NCBI RefSeq assembly: GCF_050948215.1
Contig: NC_135156.1
Coordinates: 17,469,257-17,533,256 of the forward strand
Reading direction: 5' to 3'
Origin: Halictus rubicundus
Taxonomy: Eukaryota > Arthropoda > Insecta > Hymenoptera > Halictidae
DNA: 64,000 nt
The translations under genes were made by a program, and so were the position numbers. This document shows, piece after piece, positions 50,788-63,963 of this stretch (its first letter is position 1; every line of letters begins with the position of its first letter). A model generated the notes under the pieces. It was not told where the DNA came from, did no database searches, and worked only from the letters and a program-made list of their open reading frames with translations.

Positions 50788-53132
50788 GTTCTTCGCAGAA
50801 GCGAAACTCCGGAGTTCTTCGGTGACCAATTCCCAGTGCGCATGCGTCCGGATGTGGATCATCGTGAACATAGTCTCGGAACGTCGTACTCAAGCGCGCA
50901 TGTCGACGGTAGTTTCTTCACCATGAATACAGCTTCGAAGCTGTACATTTGACTTCCTTATTCGAAATATTTGTATTTTATTGTTAAAACTCTTTAATAT
51001 CTATGCAAAACAAATGTGGAACTTGTTTTAAATGTATAAGTATATTCAGTTACATACGTAACACGATAAAAATAACTTTTTTTTTAAATCACCGTTTTTT
51101 ATGATATTGCGTTTCAAGTATTGTCGTGTCTTCCAACGTTTTTAATTTTTAGCATTGCAGACTCTTCGATCTCTTTCATTTTGAAGATTGATCTAAAATG
51201 GTCCAAAATGTTTGGACTACGGACAACAAAAGTTTCGAATGGAGTTTCATCTCTATAAAAATGCTCTGTGTCCATATGATTTCCAAAAAAAAAACTCACC
51301 GATGTCCTTTAACACAGCGTTTCTCAACTTACAAGCCTCGTTAAATTTTTAATAAACCGAGAGACGATAACTGCCTCCTCACGCTGAAGTGACGAAAATG
51401 ATTAATATGTAAAGAAAGTGGCTAAATTTTACCTTTGATATGATTTTTATAATCTTGCAATTGAAGTATCTAATGTAAATTCGTCATAATTGCTTCTGTA
51501 AAAATAATATGTACTGAATGTTACTTTTTGCAAATAAAAGTTACTGTCAAATATGTATGATTTCACTTATTTATATTATATACAGTGATTGAGGTCTTTA
51601 TTAAAAACATTTGGGTCGCGGTACTATACATACAAACAAATGTATTAGGTCGCACGGCGAAAAGGTTGAGAACAGCTGCTTCGTCATATTAAACATTAAG
51701 CAAACATGAGTACTACGTTTTCGTTATTTTATAGACATAATCATTGAATTACCCTTTATGAATTAAATTTGAAATATTATTCGTATCTGAATGCATTTTA
51801 ATGTGCCCAAACTAATTGATTGCTCTGCGTGATATTTAACATTTTTTGAAAAAGCTAAAAAAGAAATGGAAATTTACAAGAACTAATCCTAAAGGAAATC
51901 TATTCCTGAATAAAGGATTCCTTTTTCCCTGTTTGTAAAAATTCGGCAAAAAATGTGAAGAATCGTGCAGTCACAACAAAATTATATATTACATCTTTCT
52001 TTTGTGATCATAAACTATTCATTCTGGCGCAGACGCAATGATTAACGTGCTACGGTACAGAGGGTTTCTGTATAATAACGCTATGTTATTCCTCCGTAAT
52101 GTGTATTTTCATGTTTTACAATACATTAACGATAAATAGACACAGATTCGTACGGTATAGGTGTAGTTTTAAATTTTGTAATCATTCGAACTTCACATTT
52201 GAACGATAAACTATTAAGAACAAAAACGATCCATTGCTATTCATGATTTCTTGTACCATGTGAACAGGAAAAGTATAAAATATGTTCATGTCTTAGAATA
52301 CTGACAATTAAAAATTTCTGTAACAATCATGACAATTCTGTTGGTTTTATAAATTACATTATGAAACGACTTGATAAATGTGTATAAAAGATTTTGAATA
52401 AAAGGAAGTTTCAAAAAGTGTGTTTAAGAAAACAATTTTTAAAGTGCAATTATTGTTATTCACCGGTGATGACGAATGACTCATTTCGTTAGATTAACCA
52501 TAAACGGAAGATTTAGTCAGGACTAAAAGGTAGAAATTTTAATAAGGACAATACGCTAAAGACTGATAGTGATTGACACGACTATATATTTGTATCGTTA
52601 CTTACGCGCGTGTATTCTTATCGTGTATCTACGTGTGTCACTGTGTACATACGCACGTCTACGCGGCGTTTCAATACGTGGCAAAAATAAAAATAATTAT
52701 TTTAAAGCATTACTTTAACAAGCTGATAAGTAGATAACAGGTAAGTCTTTTGTATAAGTCTTTAAGAAATACGTGCATTGTAATTGAAACTGTTCATTAT
52801 GTTAACTTTTGTATGTTGTCTTTCATTATATACATTCGCATAAATTCACGACGTTCTTAAAGATAGTATTTTTAAAAAATCTAAGTGTCTTTCTATATTT
52901 AGCAATTTCTTATTTAAATTTCAGTCGTGTATGGATTTTATAACATACAGGTGTATATACTAGTGTTTAACTGACAAACTGCAATATTCGTTGAAATTAT
53001 TAGTAATGTTCCTAATGTTTTAAATAACAGTTTTGATAGAGTTCTATCCAATCGCAAATCCATGTTGCTTTAAACACGTTGCAATTGAACAACCGAGGAG
53101 TAATGCAAGAGAAAAAGAAGAAGTTGGGTACA
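50788..53132. other. Intergenic region and probable Gmppb 5'UTR exons
   Basis: A+T-rich. Besides the element at 51315-51678 I see no gene. A splice-donor-like CAG|GTAAGT at 52740/52741 and an acceptor TAACAG|TTTTG at 53030/53031 suggest a 290-bp intron in the Gmppb 5'UTR, with the leader exon ending at 52740. A 61-codon minus-strand frame at 51114-51299 has no recognised features. Confidence 0.45.
51315..51678. mobile_element. 364-bp hAT-like (Charlie/MER5-type ends) miniature element
   Basis: The left end CAGCGTTTCTCAACTT and inverted right end CAGCTGTTCTCAACCTTT share the CAG..(N)TTCTCAAC motif of many hAT elements. The internal TGGGTCGCGG word is also common in that group. The 8-base flanks CTTTAACA and CTTCGTCA agree at 5 of 8 positions, consistent with an old, decayed duplication. 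No transposase frame. Confidence 0.6.
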
Positions 53133-54552
53133 ATGAGGGCATTAATTCTTGTCGGTGGATATGGTACTAGATTAAGACCGCTCACGTTAAGTCGGCCTAA
53201 GCCTTTAGTCGAGTTTGCTAATAAACCAATGCTTTTACATCAAATAGAGGCTCTGGTATGTTTTAGTATATTTCTGTTAATAGATTTTTAAATGTCTGTG
53301 GTAGACTTGAAAAAATTGAGTCACAATTGAATTACAGGTAGAAACAGGAGTGACCGAGGTGATATTAGCTGTGTCTTATCGTGCGGAAGAGATGGAAAGA
53401 GATTTAGGAGAGGAAGCAAAGAAATTAGGAGTACATTTAATCTTTTCGCATGAACCAGAACCCCTTGGTACTGCAGGACCGCTTGCGCTTGTACACAATC
53501 TATTAAGCTCGGGAAACGAGCCATTTTTTGTTTTAAACTCTGATATTATTTGTGATTTTCCATTCAAGCAGTTGCTTGATTTTCACAAGAATCATGGTAA
53601 AGAAGGTACAATAGTTGTTACTAAAGTGGAGGAGCCATCGAAGTATGGTGTTGTTGTATATGCGGACAATGGTAAAATAGAAAGCTTTATAGAAAAACCG
53701 CAAGAATTTATCTCGAATAAAATCAATGCAGGTATCGTTTTTTTCTTTGATCAATTATGAAATTAGATGGTTAAATAATGTTGTCGGAAGATATGTAACG
53801 ATGTTTCTCGAAATGACTTTTCAGGCATGTACATTTTTAATCCGAGTGCCTTACAAAGAATAGAATTGAAGCCGACAAGTATAGAGAAGGAAATTTTCCC
53901 GTTAATGGCCAAAGACGGAGAATTGTACGCGATGGAATTAACAGGATTTTGGATGGATGTAGGGCAACCAAAAGATTTCCTTAAAGGTATATACTCGCAA
54001 TAAATGTTTAATGCGCATTTAAACAATCGTCCCAACTAATTTATTCATTTACGTTTCCTTTATGCAGGAATGAGCATGTACCTGACATCTCTGAGACAAA
54101 AATCTCCTGAAAAATTATACTCCGGTCCCGGTGTGGTAGGAAACGTTTTAATAGACGAAACGGCAAAGATTGGCAAAGACTGTAGGATAGGACCCAATGT
54201 CACCATTGGTCCCGGTGTTGTGTTATCCGATGGATGCTGCATCAAACGCAGCACCATTCTCAAATCGGCTATAATAAAAGAACACGCGTGGCTAGACGGG
54301 TAAAATCTATCGTCTGAATCACATTGTTTCGTATTTCGAGTAATATTTAACTGTATAACGAATGTATTGGTGTATTGTTTTAGTTGCATCGTTGGTTGGA
54401 GAAGCGTTGTTGGCCGTTGGGTACGGATGGAAGGTACAACGGTTCTCGGTGAAGATGTAATCGTGAAAGACGAATTATACATCAACGGAGGCCAAGTGCT
54501 GCCTCACAAGAGCATTTCCAATTCTGTGCCGGAGCCTCAAATAATCATGTGA
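53133..54552 (+). CDS. Gmppb: GDP-mannose pyrophosphorylase (mannose-1-phosphate guanylyltransferase), catalytic beta subunit
   Basis: Makes GDP-mannose from mannose-1-phosphate and GTP in the cytosol, feeding N-glycosylation, O-mannosylation and GPI anchors. Exons 53133-53255, 53338-53731, 53825-53986, 54068-54299 and 54384-54552: 1080 nt, 359 aa, the usual family length. The N-terminal nucleotidyltransferase domain has the signature [20 protein letters not shown], then [31 protein letters not shown] and [14 protein letters not shown] left-handed beta-helix of hexapeptide repeats follows ([20 protein letters not shown]). The start at 53133 ([11 protein letters not shown]) matches family N-termini. 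An in-frame ATG at 53079 would add 18 residues including a KKKK run and is probably 5'UTR. The stop is only 169 bp from the separase stop on the other strand. Confidence 0.96.
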
Positions 54553-54721
54553 CTAAAGACAATATTTTGAGTTACAACCATGTTGATACCGATAACCGAT
54601 ATAAGAACTGAGACCAAATCGCGTATACTTCTTCGAAAAGAAAATTTTGTAACAGCTTTTTGAACTATGTAAATCAACATCCAATATTTATAGTAATTTG
54701 TAACGTTTTTACACTTACGAT

Positions 54722-57408
54722 TCAAATTAATTTGATCGGCAGTCCTCGTACTACTATCGCAGCCGCAGTCATATATTGAGAACAAACATTTTTCGATTTT
54801 GCTACTGCTCTCAACATCTCGGGTTCCATCGGTAAGTTTTGCGAGCTTCCTTGTGGATTTTTCAGAAACTCTAATCGTTTGAAATTTCGATGGTAGTAAA
54901 ATTAATCGAGAAATCCGTTAAAGATTGTATAAAATTTGCTATACTAACTAAGGGTACCCGCGCACCACATGTTCACGTCTACATCGGCCCATGATCTGTT
55001 CAATGGCGATGGTATCCAGCTGCTAATGAAATTTGTAGTCATTTTATCGATGTCGGCATCGGTGACTTCCCACAACATACCGAGTACGCAAGGACTATAA
55101 ATAAAATATAAAATACAAGTGATTTTTTTTAATACAAGTGATTTTTTTTAATACAAGTGATTTTTTTTAATACTTCGCGATAGACACGATGATTTCAGTA
55201 ACTTGTAATTTATTACCTGCTGGCTATTAAATACTGATTTGAGACACCGTATGGCGGGAAACGTCCTCCTACTGTAAGTAGCTTTACGCTACTACAACCG
55301 AACAATAGAACAATCGCTTTCACCCTTAGTCTTTCGATTTGCTCTCCAGGTAAGTACTGTATTCCATTACCGTGACCATTATACATTAATATGTCGTGAT
55401 TAACTAAAGCATCTTCGAAAACTTCTACTTGTGGTTCAACATTGTACCAGCTTTTCCAATTTGGCAACCAGTATTCAATAAAAAGTCTCATACGTTTTTC
55501 CATTTTAGTCAAATTACCTGATGGGTTAACTATACACATACCCATGTCCTTTTTTATTTTAATTATTTTACAACCGTTTTCTATCGTGCTTTCGTGTTCT
55601 TTGAAAAGAGCATACACGAGATGCAGTGATGGAAAACGAGTAATTGGGTGACAGTTCACAATTTTCATAGATTCAAAGGGTATGTAATCCATGTGCTGAA
55701 AGATGTTTCACAAATATACGAATATTGGAAAATTTGTGATATATATATATATATATATTTGTAAACTTACTTCGTCGACGATTAAAACTAATGTTTTTCT
55801 AACTGCATCCTTTAGTTCTTCTATAGATGCCAATTTTCCATATATAGATAATATGACATTATTAGCAAGCTTATCATAATTGGGAAGCACGTATTTTACT
55901 GCACATGCTATTTCTTCTCGTGTTAGAAAACAGGCAGTTAAGGCCACTTTTTTCAATAACCACTTGGATCGTTTTGATATGTTCCTGCTATAAAATATTC
56001 TATTTAGTATCTCATATATTAAAATTAAGTTTTGGATCAACAACCTTACTTACTGGTTTTCGTTGTCTAATATGAGTTTGTCTATCATTTGAACAATGTC
56101 TTCCACTACATCCTGTTTGTCTATAGGGTCTGCGACAAATAAGATTCTCCATTCTCGTAACCATTTGTATTCTAAGGCTTGTATAGCTGTCTTGCGTACA
56201 TGTATGTATATTTGTATATATACATGGAAATTATAAAAGTTAATTATACACAAATTATTGATGTTCTAAATACCTTCATTTTAGTATTTTGCCGATCACG
56301 CATTTTCCAATATAACTCGTTGTTTGCGTAAGTAGCCTGAAGCTCCGATTTGTTGCATGCAAGTATTTTCTGAATTTCAGAACAAATGTCGTACGAGGAA
56401 TCTAATTTTGGTTTTGGCAGTGTTATGCACAAAGGTTCTGTGTCTTTGGTTCCAGTTGGTAGTACAGTAATATGTATCTCTCGCATTACATTTGGCATGG
56501 ACTTGTCACATTCTATGCCATCTATAGGCTGATATTGAGCAGTAATTTGGATCATATACCATTCTATGTTAGAAATCAGAATACATATGCAATTAACGTA
56601 AGCAAGGATAATTGTATGATCTAAAGTTAGCAAAGGCATAATATGGAGTCTCAGACTCCAGCAAAATTTCATATATATCAATTTTTAGAACTACATCGTG
56701 ACATAATTACAAATATTAATTTTTTTCAAGAAATTGTACTTTGTGACTTTTAACAGCCCAAGAGAACAGTGTGTCTTTGCAAAATCAAATATATTTGTAT
56801 AATATATTTTACCTTTAGGTAGATCAAAGAGTTTTGCTTTCAAATTGTCAATGTTATTCATATTACTCGTATTAAAATTAACATAGGAAGACTTGAGTCC
56901 ATACACTTGCTGTTTATTCAGAATTGTCTCTCTCATATCTGTTTTCAGGTATCTGTGTACTATTTGTTGACGAAGTATCACCGCATGTGATTCAATTAGA
57001 TGGTTTACCGCTTCTAGTTCATTTCCTATCTGTAGACAATTTTTAGAACTTCAATCAAATCATGTAATTAAGATTATCGCTCTCAGGATACACAAACGAT
57101 ACCTTTAAATAACAGATTGCTAACATTTTATTTAAATTTGTATATTCAACGCATCCCACGCTGCATCTCGCGCTCATCAGAAATCTTTCAATATCGTTTT
57201 TCACATTTTCCAATGAATCGTCCTCGATTATGTCCGATGCTTCGTCACTCTTATCATTATACAAACGACAGTCACGAAGAATTTGACAGATTTCTTCCAT
57301 GTTACTGAACAATCTTTTACTTCTTACCCATTCATTACGTATGTCAATTGTCCATGCGTACCTTGCAATGAGAACTGTTAGAATCAAATGATTCGAATTC
57401 AAACGGCC
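54722..57408 (-). CDS. Separase, caspase-like cysteine protease (5' end unresolved)
   Basis: Cleaves cohesin kleisin to release sister chromatids at anaphase. Exons in transcript order: 57408-57103, 57029-56813, 56563-56274, 56190-56054, 55984-55771, 55695-55217, 55094-54949 and 54870-54722: 1938 nt, 645 codons before the stop, all phases consistent. The catalytic dyad is visible: His in YNGHGNG (codon 55374-55372) and Cys in LLFGCSSVKL (codon 55296-55294). The family C-terminus follows, with VLGMLWEVTDADIDK, then AVAKSKNVC and TAAAIVVRGLP. It has the compact length of insect separases (Drosophila Sse is about 630 aa) rather than the 2000-residue vertebrate form. The first listed exon opens at an acceptor (AACAG|GGCCG) with no ATG, so a short upstream coding exon is missing from my model. 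The first internal ATG in frame starts MEEICQIL. Confidence 0.9.
55112..55168. repeat. 19-bp unit tandemly repeated three times in a separase intron
   Basis: Three exact copies of AATACAAGTG followed by ATTTTTTTT, inside the 122-bp intron between the two exons 3' of the catalytic exon. They account for almost half of that intron. Confidence 0.9.
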
Positions 57409-58438
57409 CTGTTAACATAAGGATACCAACCTAAAGCTTAGATTTCAATGAGTTTCCAATGGATTTCAATTAAGAAATAACCCTTTCGTAAAACAAAAAA
57501 AATCTTAATCGTGCGTAAAAAAGAGCAAGAAAAGATATTTAATTGAATCATATTATAATTTCAAAAGCATAAAATATAACATAATTTTTATCTTCGTGGA
57601 ATTAGAAATCGTTATGTTAGGTTAGGTTTACTAGTTTTCTCTTGAATACAGTAACACAAGAGATGGCGTTTCAGGTTGGTATTTGTGGGAGACTTGGATA
57701 ACCATTACTAAGAAAAATAATTGAAGCGAAGTAAATAAAAAAAAGCAATATAAGATTAATAAAAAATCATGGTTTATTCACACGTGAAAAAAGTATGGTT
57801 GATTCACAATTAAATATGTGTTGAAAAAATACTTTCCAGTTCCACTTTTTTCCTATAGATGGCGCTCGGTTATTTCGGTGCGTATAAAACATTCCGGTCG
57901 CCGTTCTATCTCCACTAATCAAGTTCGTAAAGATAGACCGCCTGAAATGGAAAGAAATCGGTCATTGCAAATGGTGGTCGGTTCACGAGGTGAACGTAAA
58001 ATCGACGGGCATCGTCGCTAGGGGACGAAAGTGCTTTCAAATACAAGGTAAAATAATAATCTTCGGTTTTCCGTATATTCAGAAATATTAATATTTTTAT
58101 CCCTTCGCCACGATTCGCGCGACAAAGTGTGGCGCGATATATTCTTGCAACGTTGCTGCCGTTAACTGTTTAATATGATGCGTGTTGAGAAGTTTCATTA
58201 TGTGAAGTACGTTTTCCTGTAGTCCATTTTACTCGTGAAACGAGTGTACGACTGATAAAAATATTATATATATGTTTATATGCACGCTATAGTGTGTGTA
58301 ATCATTTTTTGTAATTATATCTGACGATGGAAAATCCGGTGAAATGATCTCATGTATGGTATTTGTTACAGAATGGATGGACATTCCGTACATCAGTAGT
58401 TTTTCCTATCCATCGACTGAATAAAAACAAAGGGTACA
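57409..58438. promoter_or_regulatory. Divergent separase/Sf3b3 promoter region with Sf3b3 5'UTR intron
   Basis: About 1 kb separates the head-to-head genes. It contains AGATGGCG at 57661-57668 and AGATGGCGC at 57857-57865, the latter just inside what I infer to be the Sf3b3 leader. An Sf3b3 5'UTR intron is likely from ACAAG|GTAAAAT (donor 58048) to TTACAG|AATGG (acceptor ending 58371). The missing first separase exon probably lies at its left end; an ATG on the minus strand near 57705 opens a short frame, but no clean splice joins it. Confidence 0.5.
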
Positions 58439-61400
58439 ATGTATTTGTATAACTTAACGCTGCAGCGTGCAACGGGTATTACCCATGCAGTGCATGGGAA
58501 TTTCTCTGGTAGTAAGATGCAAGAGATTCTAGTTTCTCGTGGGAAGTCTCTGGAGCTTTTAAGACCAGACCCAAATACTGGAAAAGTCCATACCCTGTTA
58601 ACCGTAGAAGTATTCGGAATTATAAGGTCCTTAATGGCCTTTAGGCTGACTGGCGGTACCAAGGATTATATCGTAGTTGGTTCTGATTCAGGACGTATTG
58701 TAATTTTGGAGTACATCCCTGCAAAGAATGTTTTTGAAAAAGTACATCAGGAAACATTTGGAAAAAGCGGTTGCAGACGTATTGTTCCTGGACAATACTT
58801 AGCTATAGATCCCAAAGGAAGAGCAGTAATGATAGGTATTTATCTTCTGTTCCACTTATATTACATTTTGGAGCGTATCTTGGCTAAATGGGCTCCTAAA
58901 TGTCTGCTTGGAGAAAAGATTCTACCATTATACGTGCCTCTTGAGATAACACAGCTTTGTCCTGAAAAACTTTTTGATATAATAATAAATAATGCAGGCA
59001 TTTAGAAATATACTTTCCACCATATGATTATTCTACTGATCCGTGTTTCAACTGATTAACATTGATTATACTATTCAGACTGATGGTGCTGTTTCAATCA
59101 GTCTCTTTTCAATTCTTATAATTATCGATAAGTACTAACTATGTTGGTAATTGTTTCAGGTGCAATTGAAAAGCAAAAGCTTGTATATATCTTGAATAGA
59201 GATCCAGAGGCTAGATTAACAATTTCCTCGCCTTTGGAAGCTCATAAAAGTAATACGTTAGTTTATCATACGGTAGGTGTGGATGTAGGTTTTGAGAATC
59301 CTATGTTTGCCTGCCTAGAAATCGACTATGAGGTATTAATTTCAACATTATTCGAACGACTACAGATTGCCGCGACCTATAATATTCTCTGATAGAAATG
59401 ATCCTATTTATGTTTCATAGGAAGCAGATAGTGATCCCACTGGCGATGCTGCTGTAAAGACACAGCAAACATTGACCTTGTATGAGTTGGACCTTGGTTT
59501 AAACCATGTTGTTCGCAAGTATAGCGAACCTTTAGAAGAACACGCGAATTTTCTTGTCTCCGTTCCTGGTGGAAATGATGGACCTAGCGGCGTTCTCATT
59601 TGTTCAGAGAATTACCTAACGTACAAAAACTTGGGAGATCAACATGATATTCGTTGCCCTATTCCTAGGCGGCGCAACGATTTAGATGACCCCGAGAGGG
59701 GCATGATATTTGTTTGTTCAGCCACTCATAAAACCAAGAGCATGTTCTTTTTCTTGGCTCAAACCGAGCAAGGGGACATTTTCAAGATTACCCTTGAAAC
59801 GGACGAAGACATGGTGACTGAAATCAAACTAAAATATTTCGATACAGTACCTGTTGCGGCGAGCATGTGTGTTTTGAAAACAGGATTCTTATTCGTTGCA
59901 TCGGAATTTGGTAACCAGTAAGTGGATAGTTACAAGAATCCTCACTCGCGTTGCAACGCGTTGGTTCGATTTGAAATTTGGAATAAATACATTTTTTCTT
60001 CCAGTTATCTCTACCAAATCGCACATTTAGGCGACGACGACGACGAACCAGAGTTCAGTTCTGCCATGCCACTCGAAGAAGGTGATACCTTCTTCTTCGC
60101 GCCAAGACCGCTTAGAAATTTGGTGTTGGTGGACGAGATGGACAGTTTGTCGCCGATAATGGCGTGCCAGGTAAATGTGGTGTCCCCTAACAGAATTTTT
60201 AATGATTTCACGCGAATGAAATGTTCCGTGCACCCTCAAGTAGAAAGCTGATGTTTAAAGATCTTTTTTTCTGTGGAAAGGTGCAAGAGTAAAACGTTCT
60301 TAGTCGCCTTCTATTTGTCATTGCAAACTGAAGTTGAACCTAAGAATGACAGATAGACCGTACAAACAATCTAGAGCGGACGTAAAACGTAGAATTTGTA
60401 TTTACAGAGTTAATCACTTGTTGTAGGTGGCCGATTTGGCGAACGAAGATACTCCTCAATTGTACATAACGTGTGGCAGAGGACCGCGCTCGACTCTGCG
60501 TGTATTGCGGCATGGTTTGGAAGTTTCTGAAATGGCAGTCAGTGAACTGCCCGGTAATCCAAACGCTGTGTGGACTGTTAAAAGGAGAATCGATGGTTAG
60601 TTCGTAAACGTCTTACCCAGTAGTTGTTTGCATGTTTTTTTATTACTATTACGCTTAACCAACAGTTTCGAACAAATGTTAGCTTTCCTTTTTCTCTACA
60701 TTGAAGATACATGTTAATTCTAATATCACAGTTATACCCATTATATATACGTATATATTGTTCGATTTAATATTAGAGTATATTACAATTGGTCCGTTTC
60801 ATTTTAAGTACACGTATAAATTGATCTCTGTTTTCTTTTCTTCTGATAGTCGAATCAAACAATATCATAAAATCTCTGGAAAATAGTTGATATCGATATA
60901 CGCGATAGGAACTCTATAGTTATTTTGAATTGCGATTAATTCTAAAGAGAAATAAATTAGTTTGTGTAAATGATATTGACGAATCTGGTGGCTTGATACA
61001 CTCTTATCAAACACCAGTTCTCTCTTTCAGGCTACCAGCATGCTATTGGTTGAACTACAGAACACAGAGTGACTAAAAGGTAAGAACACTCGATTTTGCT
61101 GGGGGATAAAGAGCATTTCATTTGCACCAAAAGTCCGTCTACTCTTTGTGTATAGGATGACAGGGTGTGTGCGTGCGCTCGACTGCCACGAGGATAATCA
61201 CTATTTTATCACTATTTCTCGCCTGTGTTTTATTCTGCTTCGATATCTCAGAGTGAGCTTTATAATTTTGATTACAGAGGAGTATGATGCTTACATCATA
61301 GTGTCCTTCGTGAATGCAACTCTTGTACTTAGTATCGGAGAAACTGTCGAAGAAGTGACCGATTCCGGTTTTCTTGGTACAACACCTACGCTGAGCTGCT

Positions 61401-63963
61401 CCGCTTTGGGCGAGGACGCGTTGGTCCAGGTAAAATTATTCGATCATTCTACCTGTTTTACCTGTGTCGCTGCACTAAGGTATCTCCGGCACCTGGTCCA
61501 CCACGTGACGGTCGCATAAACTGGTGCTAAATTATAACGAGTTCGTCGCATCGTTGAATGTTTAGCTTCTATCTAAATAATTCTGGTATTTAGAGCTCGA
61601 CAGTTCCCTTTTACAATGAAAGGAGAAATCATTTCTCGTGCCGATACCAAAGTAATTCTCCACTTTATTTTAGGTATATCCAGATGGGATACGCCATATA
61701 CGCGCCGACAAGCGTGTCAACGAGTGGAAGGCGCCCGGCAAAAAGACCATAGTCAAATGCGCGGTGAATCAGCGTCAAGTCGTGATCGCGTTGACCGGTG
61801 GAGAACTGGTGTACTTCGAAATGGATCCTGTATGTGAACTCTCTCTCTCTCGTTACGCTTTTACTACTTTACATTTCCGTTTACGCGTTGCATCGATTGT
61901 TCTCTCTGTGAAAACATCTGTTCTCGGAGACGTAAGAGATGCAGAAAATATATCACTTTTTCATCTCGCGTGTAGTCAACTCGTCACTGAGCCTCGGAAG
62001 TGGATGAGAAGTGAACATTTTATCTGCTCTACGTTCCAGCCTTCGATTAACGCTGATCGTTTCGTACTTTCTAGACCGGACAATTGAACGAGTACACGGA
62101 ACGGAAGAAAATGCCGTCGGAAGTGATGTGCATGGCTCTCGGCAACGTAGCGATCGGAGAGCAAAGGTCATGGTTTTTGGCCGTTGGTCTTCAGGACAAC
62201 ACGGTCAGGATCATTTCGTTGGATCCATCGGATTGTCTAGCACCCAGAAGCATGCAAGCCCTGCCCGCGGCTGCAGAAAGTTTATGTATCGTTGAAATGG
62301 GTGCGAAAGACGCTAACAGTTCCGAGGACTTGTCACCCCAACAATCTAGCTTATACTTAAACATAGGTAAAAACTAAGCCCGCAAAGACGACCTACGTTG
62401 TATACCAGGGTTGTCCATCTAAATATCCTTTTCTTTAGGTGAACCACCCTGCGTGCAACTCTGTTTACAGAGCGTTCTATCTATTATTCGAAGCAAACCA
62501 GTATATAATGTATGTCTGCATTCTCTTTAGGTTTGCAAAACGGTGTATTATTGAGAACAGTACTGGATCCCATTTCCGGTGATCTCGCGGACACGCGTAC
62601 ACGCTATCTAGGATCTCGGCCTGTGAAGCTGTTTAGGATAAAAATGCAGGGGAACCAGGCGGTGCTCGCGATGAGCAGCAGATCGTGGTTGAGCTACTAT
62701 TACCAGAACCGTTTCCATTTGACGCCGCTTTCTTACGAGAGCTTGGAATTCGCGTCGGGTTTCAGTTCCGAGCAATGCCCCGAGGGGATCGTTGCGATTT
62801 CGACGAACACATTGCGGATCCTCGCCCTCGAGAAATTAGGCGCCGTGTTCAATCAGATCAGTTTCCCTCTGGAGTACACGCCAAGGAAATTCGCCATCCA
62901 CTCGGACTCCGCGCACCTGATAATCATCGAGACCGAGCACAACGCGTACACGGAAGAAACGAAACAACAAAGGAGATTACAAATGGCGGAAGAGATGCAG
63001 GAGGCTGCAGGCGCGGAAGAGGCAGCTGTAGCGAGAGAACTTGCGGAGGCTTTCTTATCCGAAGAACCGAATGAAGCTATATTTGGTGCGCCGAGAGCTG
63101 GACCGGGTTTATGGGCGTCCTTGATCAGAATAATAGCGCCCACGACCGGACAGACCTTCGAGATTCATAGGCTCGAGCAAAATTTGGCTGCCCTATGGTG
63201 AGAATTTGATGTTCGTTTACCGTTAATTTTCTTTTTTACAGCCGAGAGAAAGAATAAACTGATTCACTTGTACATTTACATTGCAGCTTGAGTCTTGTGA
63301 AATTCGCCAACCAAGGTGATCAACTGTTTCTCATCGTTGGTGTCGCTAAAGAATTCCAGTTGAACCCGAGAGTCAGCAGTGGAGGATTTCTGTATACTTA
63401 CAAGTAAGTCTGGTGTTCGAGCAGATTCGACACAATTTTCGAAATTGGTAGATCTATATGATGACAAAATTACACGATTACTGTATCGTATGATGATATT
63501 CCTGCAGTACTGATAACAATTTTGAATAAGACTTTGTAACGATTTTGAAGAGGGATGTATTGTTACAATATGGTTTTTGTCTAGGGTGAACCTCGAATGC
63601 ACCAGCCTCGAATTGGTTCACAAAACGAATCTGGACGAGGTACCGTTGGCTATATGCCCTTACCAGGGACGAGTGTTAGTCGGTGTCGGCAGAATGTTGC
63701 GTCTGTACGATATGGGCAAGAAAAAGTTGTTGCGCAAATGCGAGAACAAGCATATTCCAAATGCCGTTGTTTCTATCAATGCAATCGGTCAACGGATATA
63801 CGTGAGCGATGTTCAAGAATCGGTTTACGCGGTCAGATACAAACGACAGGAGAATCAGTTGATTGTCTTCGCGGACGATACGCATCCTAGGTGGATCACG
63901 ACGACATGCGTGCTGGATTACGACACCGTTGCCACTGCGGACAAGTTTGGGAACATCGCTGTC
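58439..63963 (+). CDS. Sf3b3: Splicing factor 3B subunit 3 (SF3b130/SAP130), 3'-truncated by the window
   Basis: Core scaffold of the SF3b complex of the U2 snRNP, which recognises the intron branch site with SF3B1. The start [20 protein letters not shown] is the family N-terminus. Exons seen: 58439-58835, 59160-59332, 59421-59917, 60005-60170, 60427-60595, 61278-61429, 61674-61829, 62075-62366, 62531-63197, 63287-63403 and 63585-63963. They give 3165 nt (1055 codons) with consistent phases. The protein is built of DDB1/CPSF160-like beta-propellers: [20 protein letters not shown], the acidic [12 protein letters not shown] loop, [20 protein letters not shown], and the CPSF-A region starting near [21 protein letters not shown] donor (GTC|GTGAGT) at 63964 ends the last visible exon. 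The vertebrate protein is about 1217 aa, so roughly 160 residues lie beyond the window. Confidence 0.96.

Noticed and set aside
51114..51299. 61-codon minus-strand frame beside the hAT-like element
   Set aside because: Composition looks somewhat protein-like (for example HFYRDETPFETFVV), but I recognise no family and see no adjoining exons. It could be a gene or transposase relic; not supportable as a gene.
53079..53132. Upstream in-frame ATG extending Gmppb by 18 residues
   Set aside because: The extension (Lys-rich) has no counterpart in the family, and the conserved N-terminus [11 protein letters not shown] begins at 53133.
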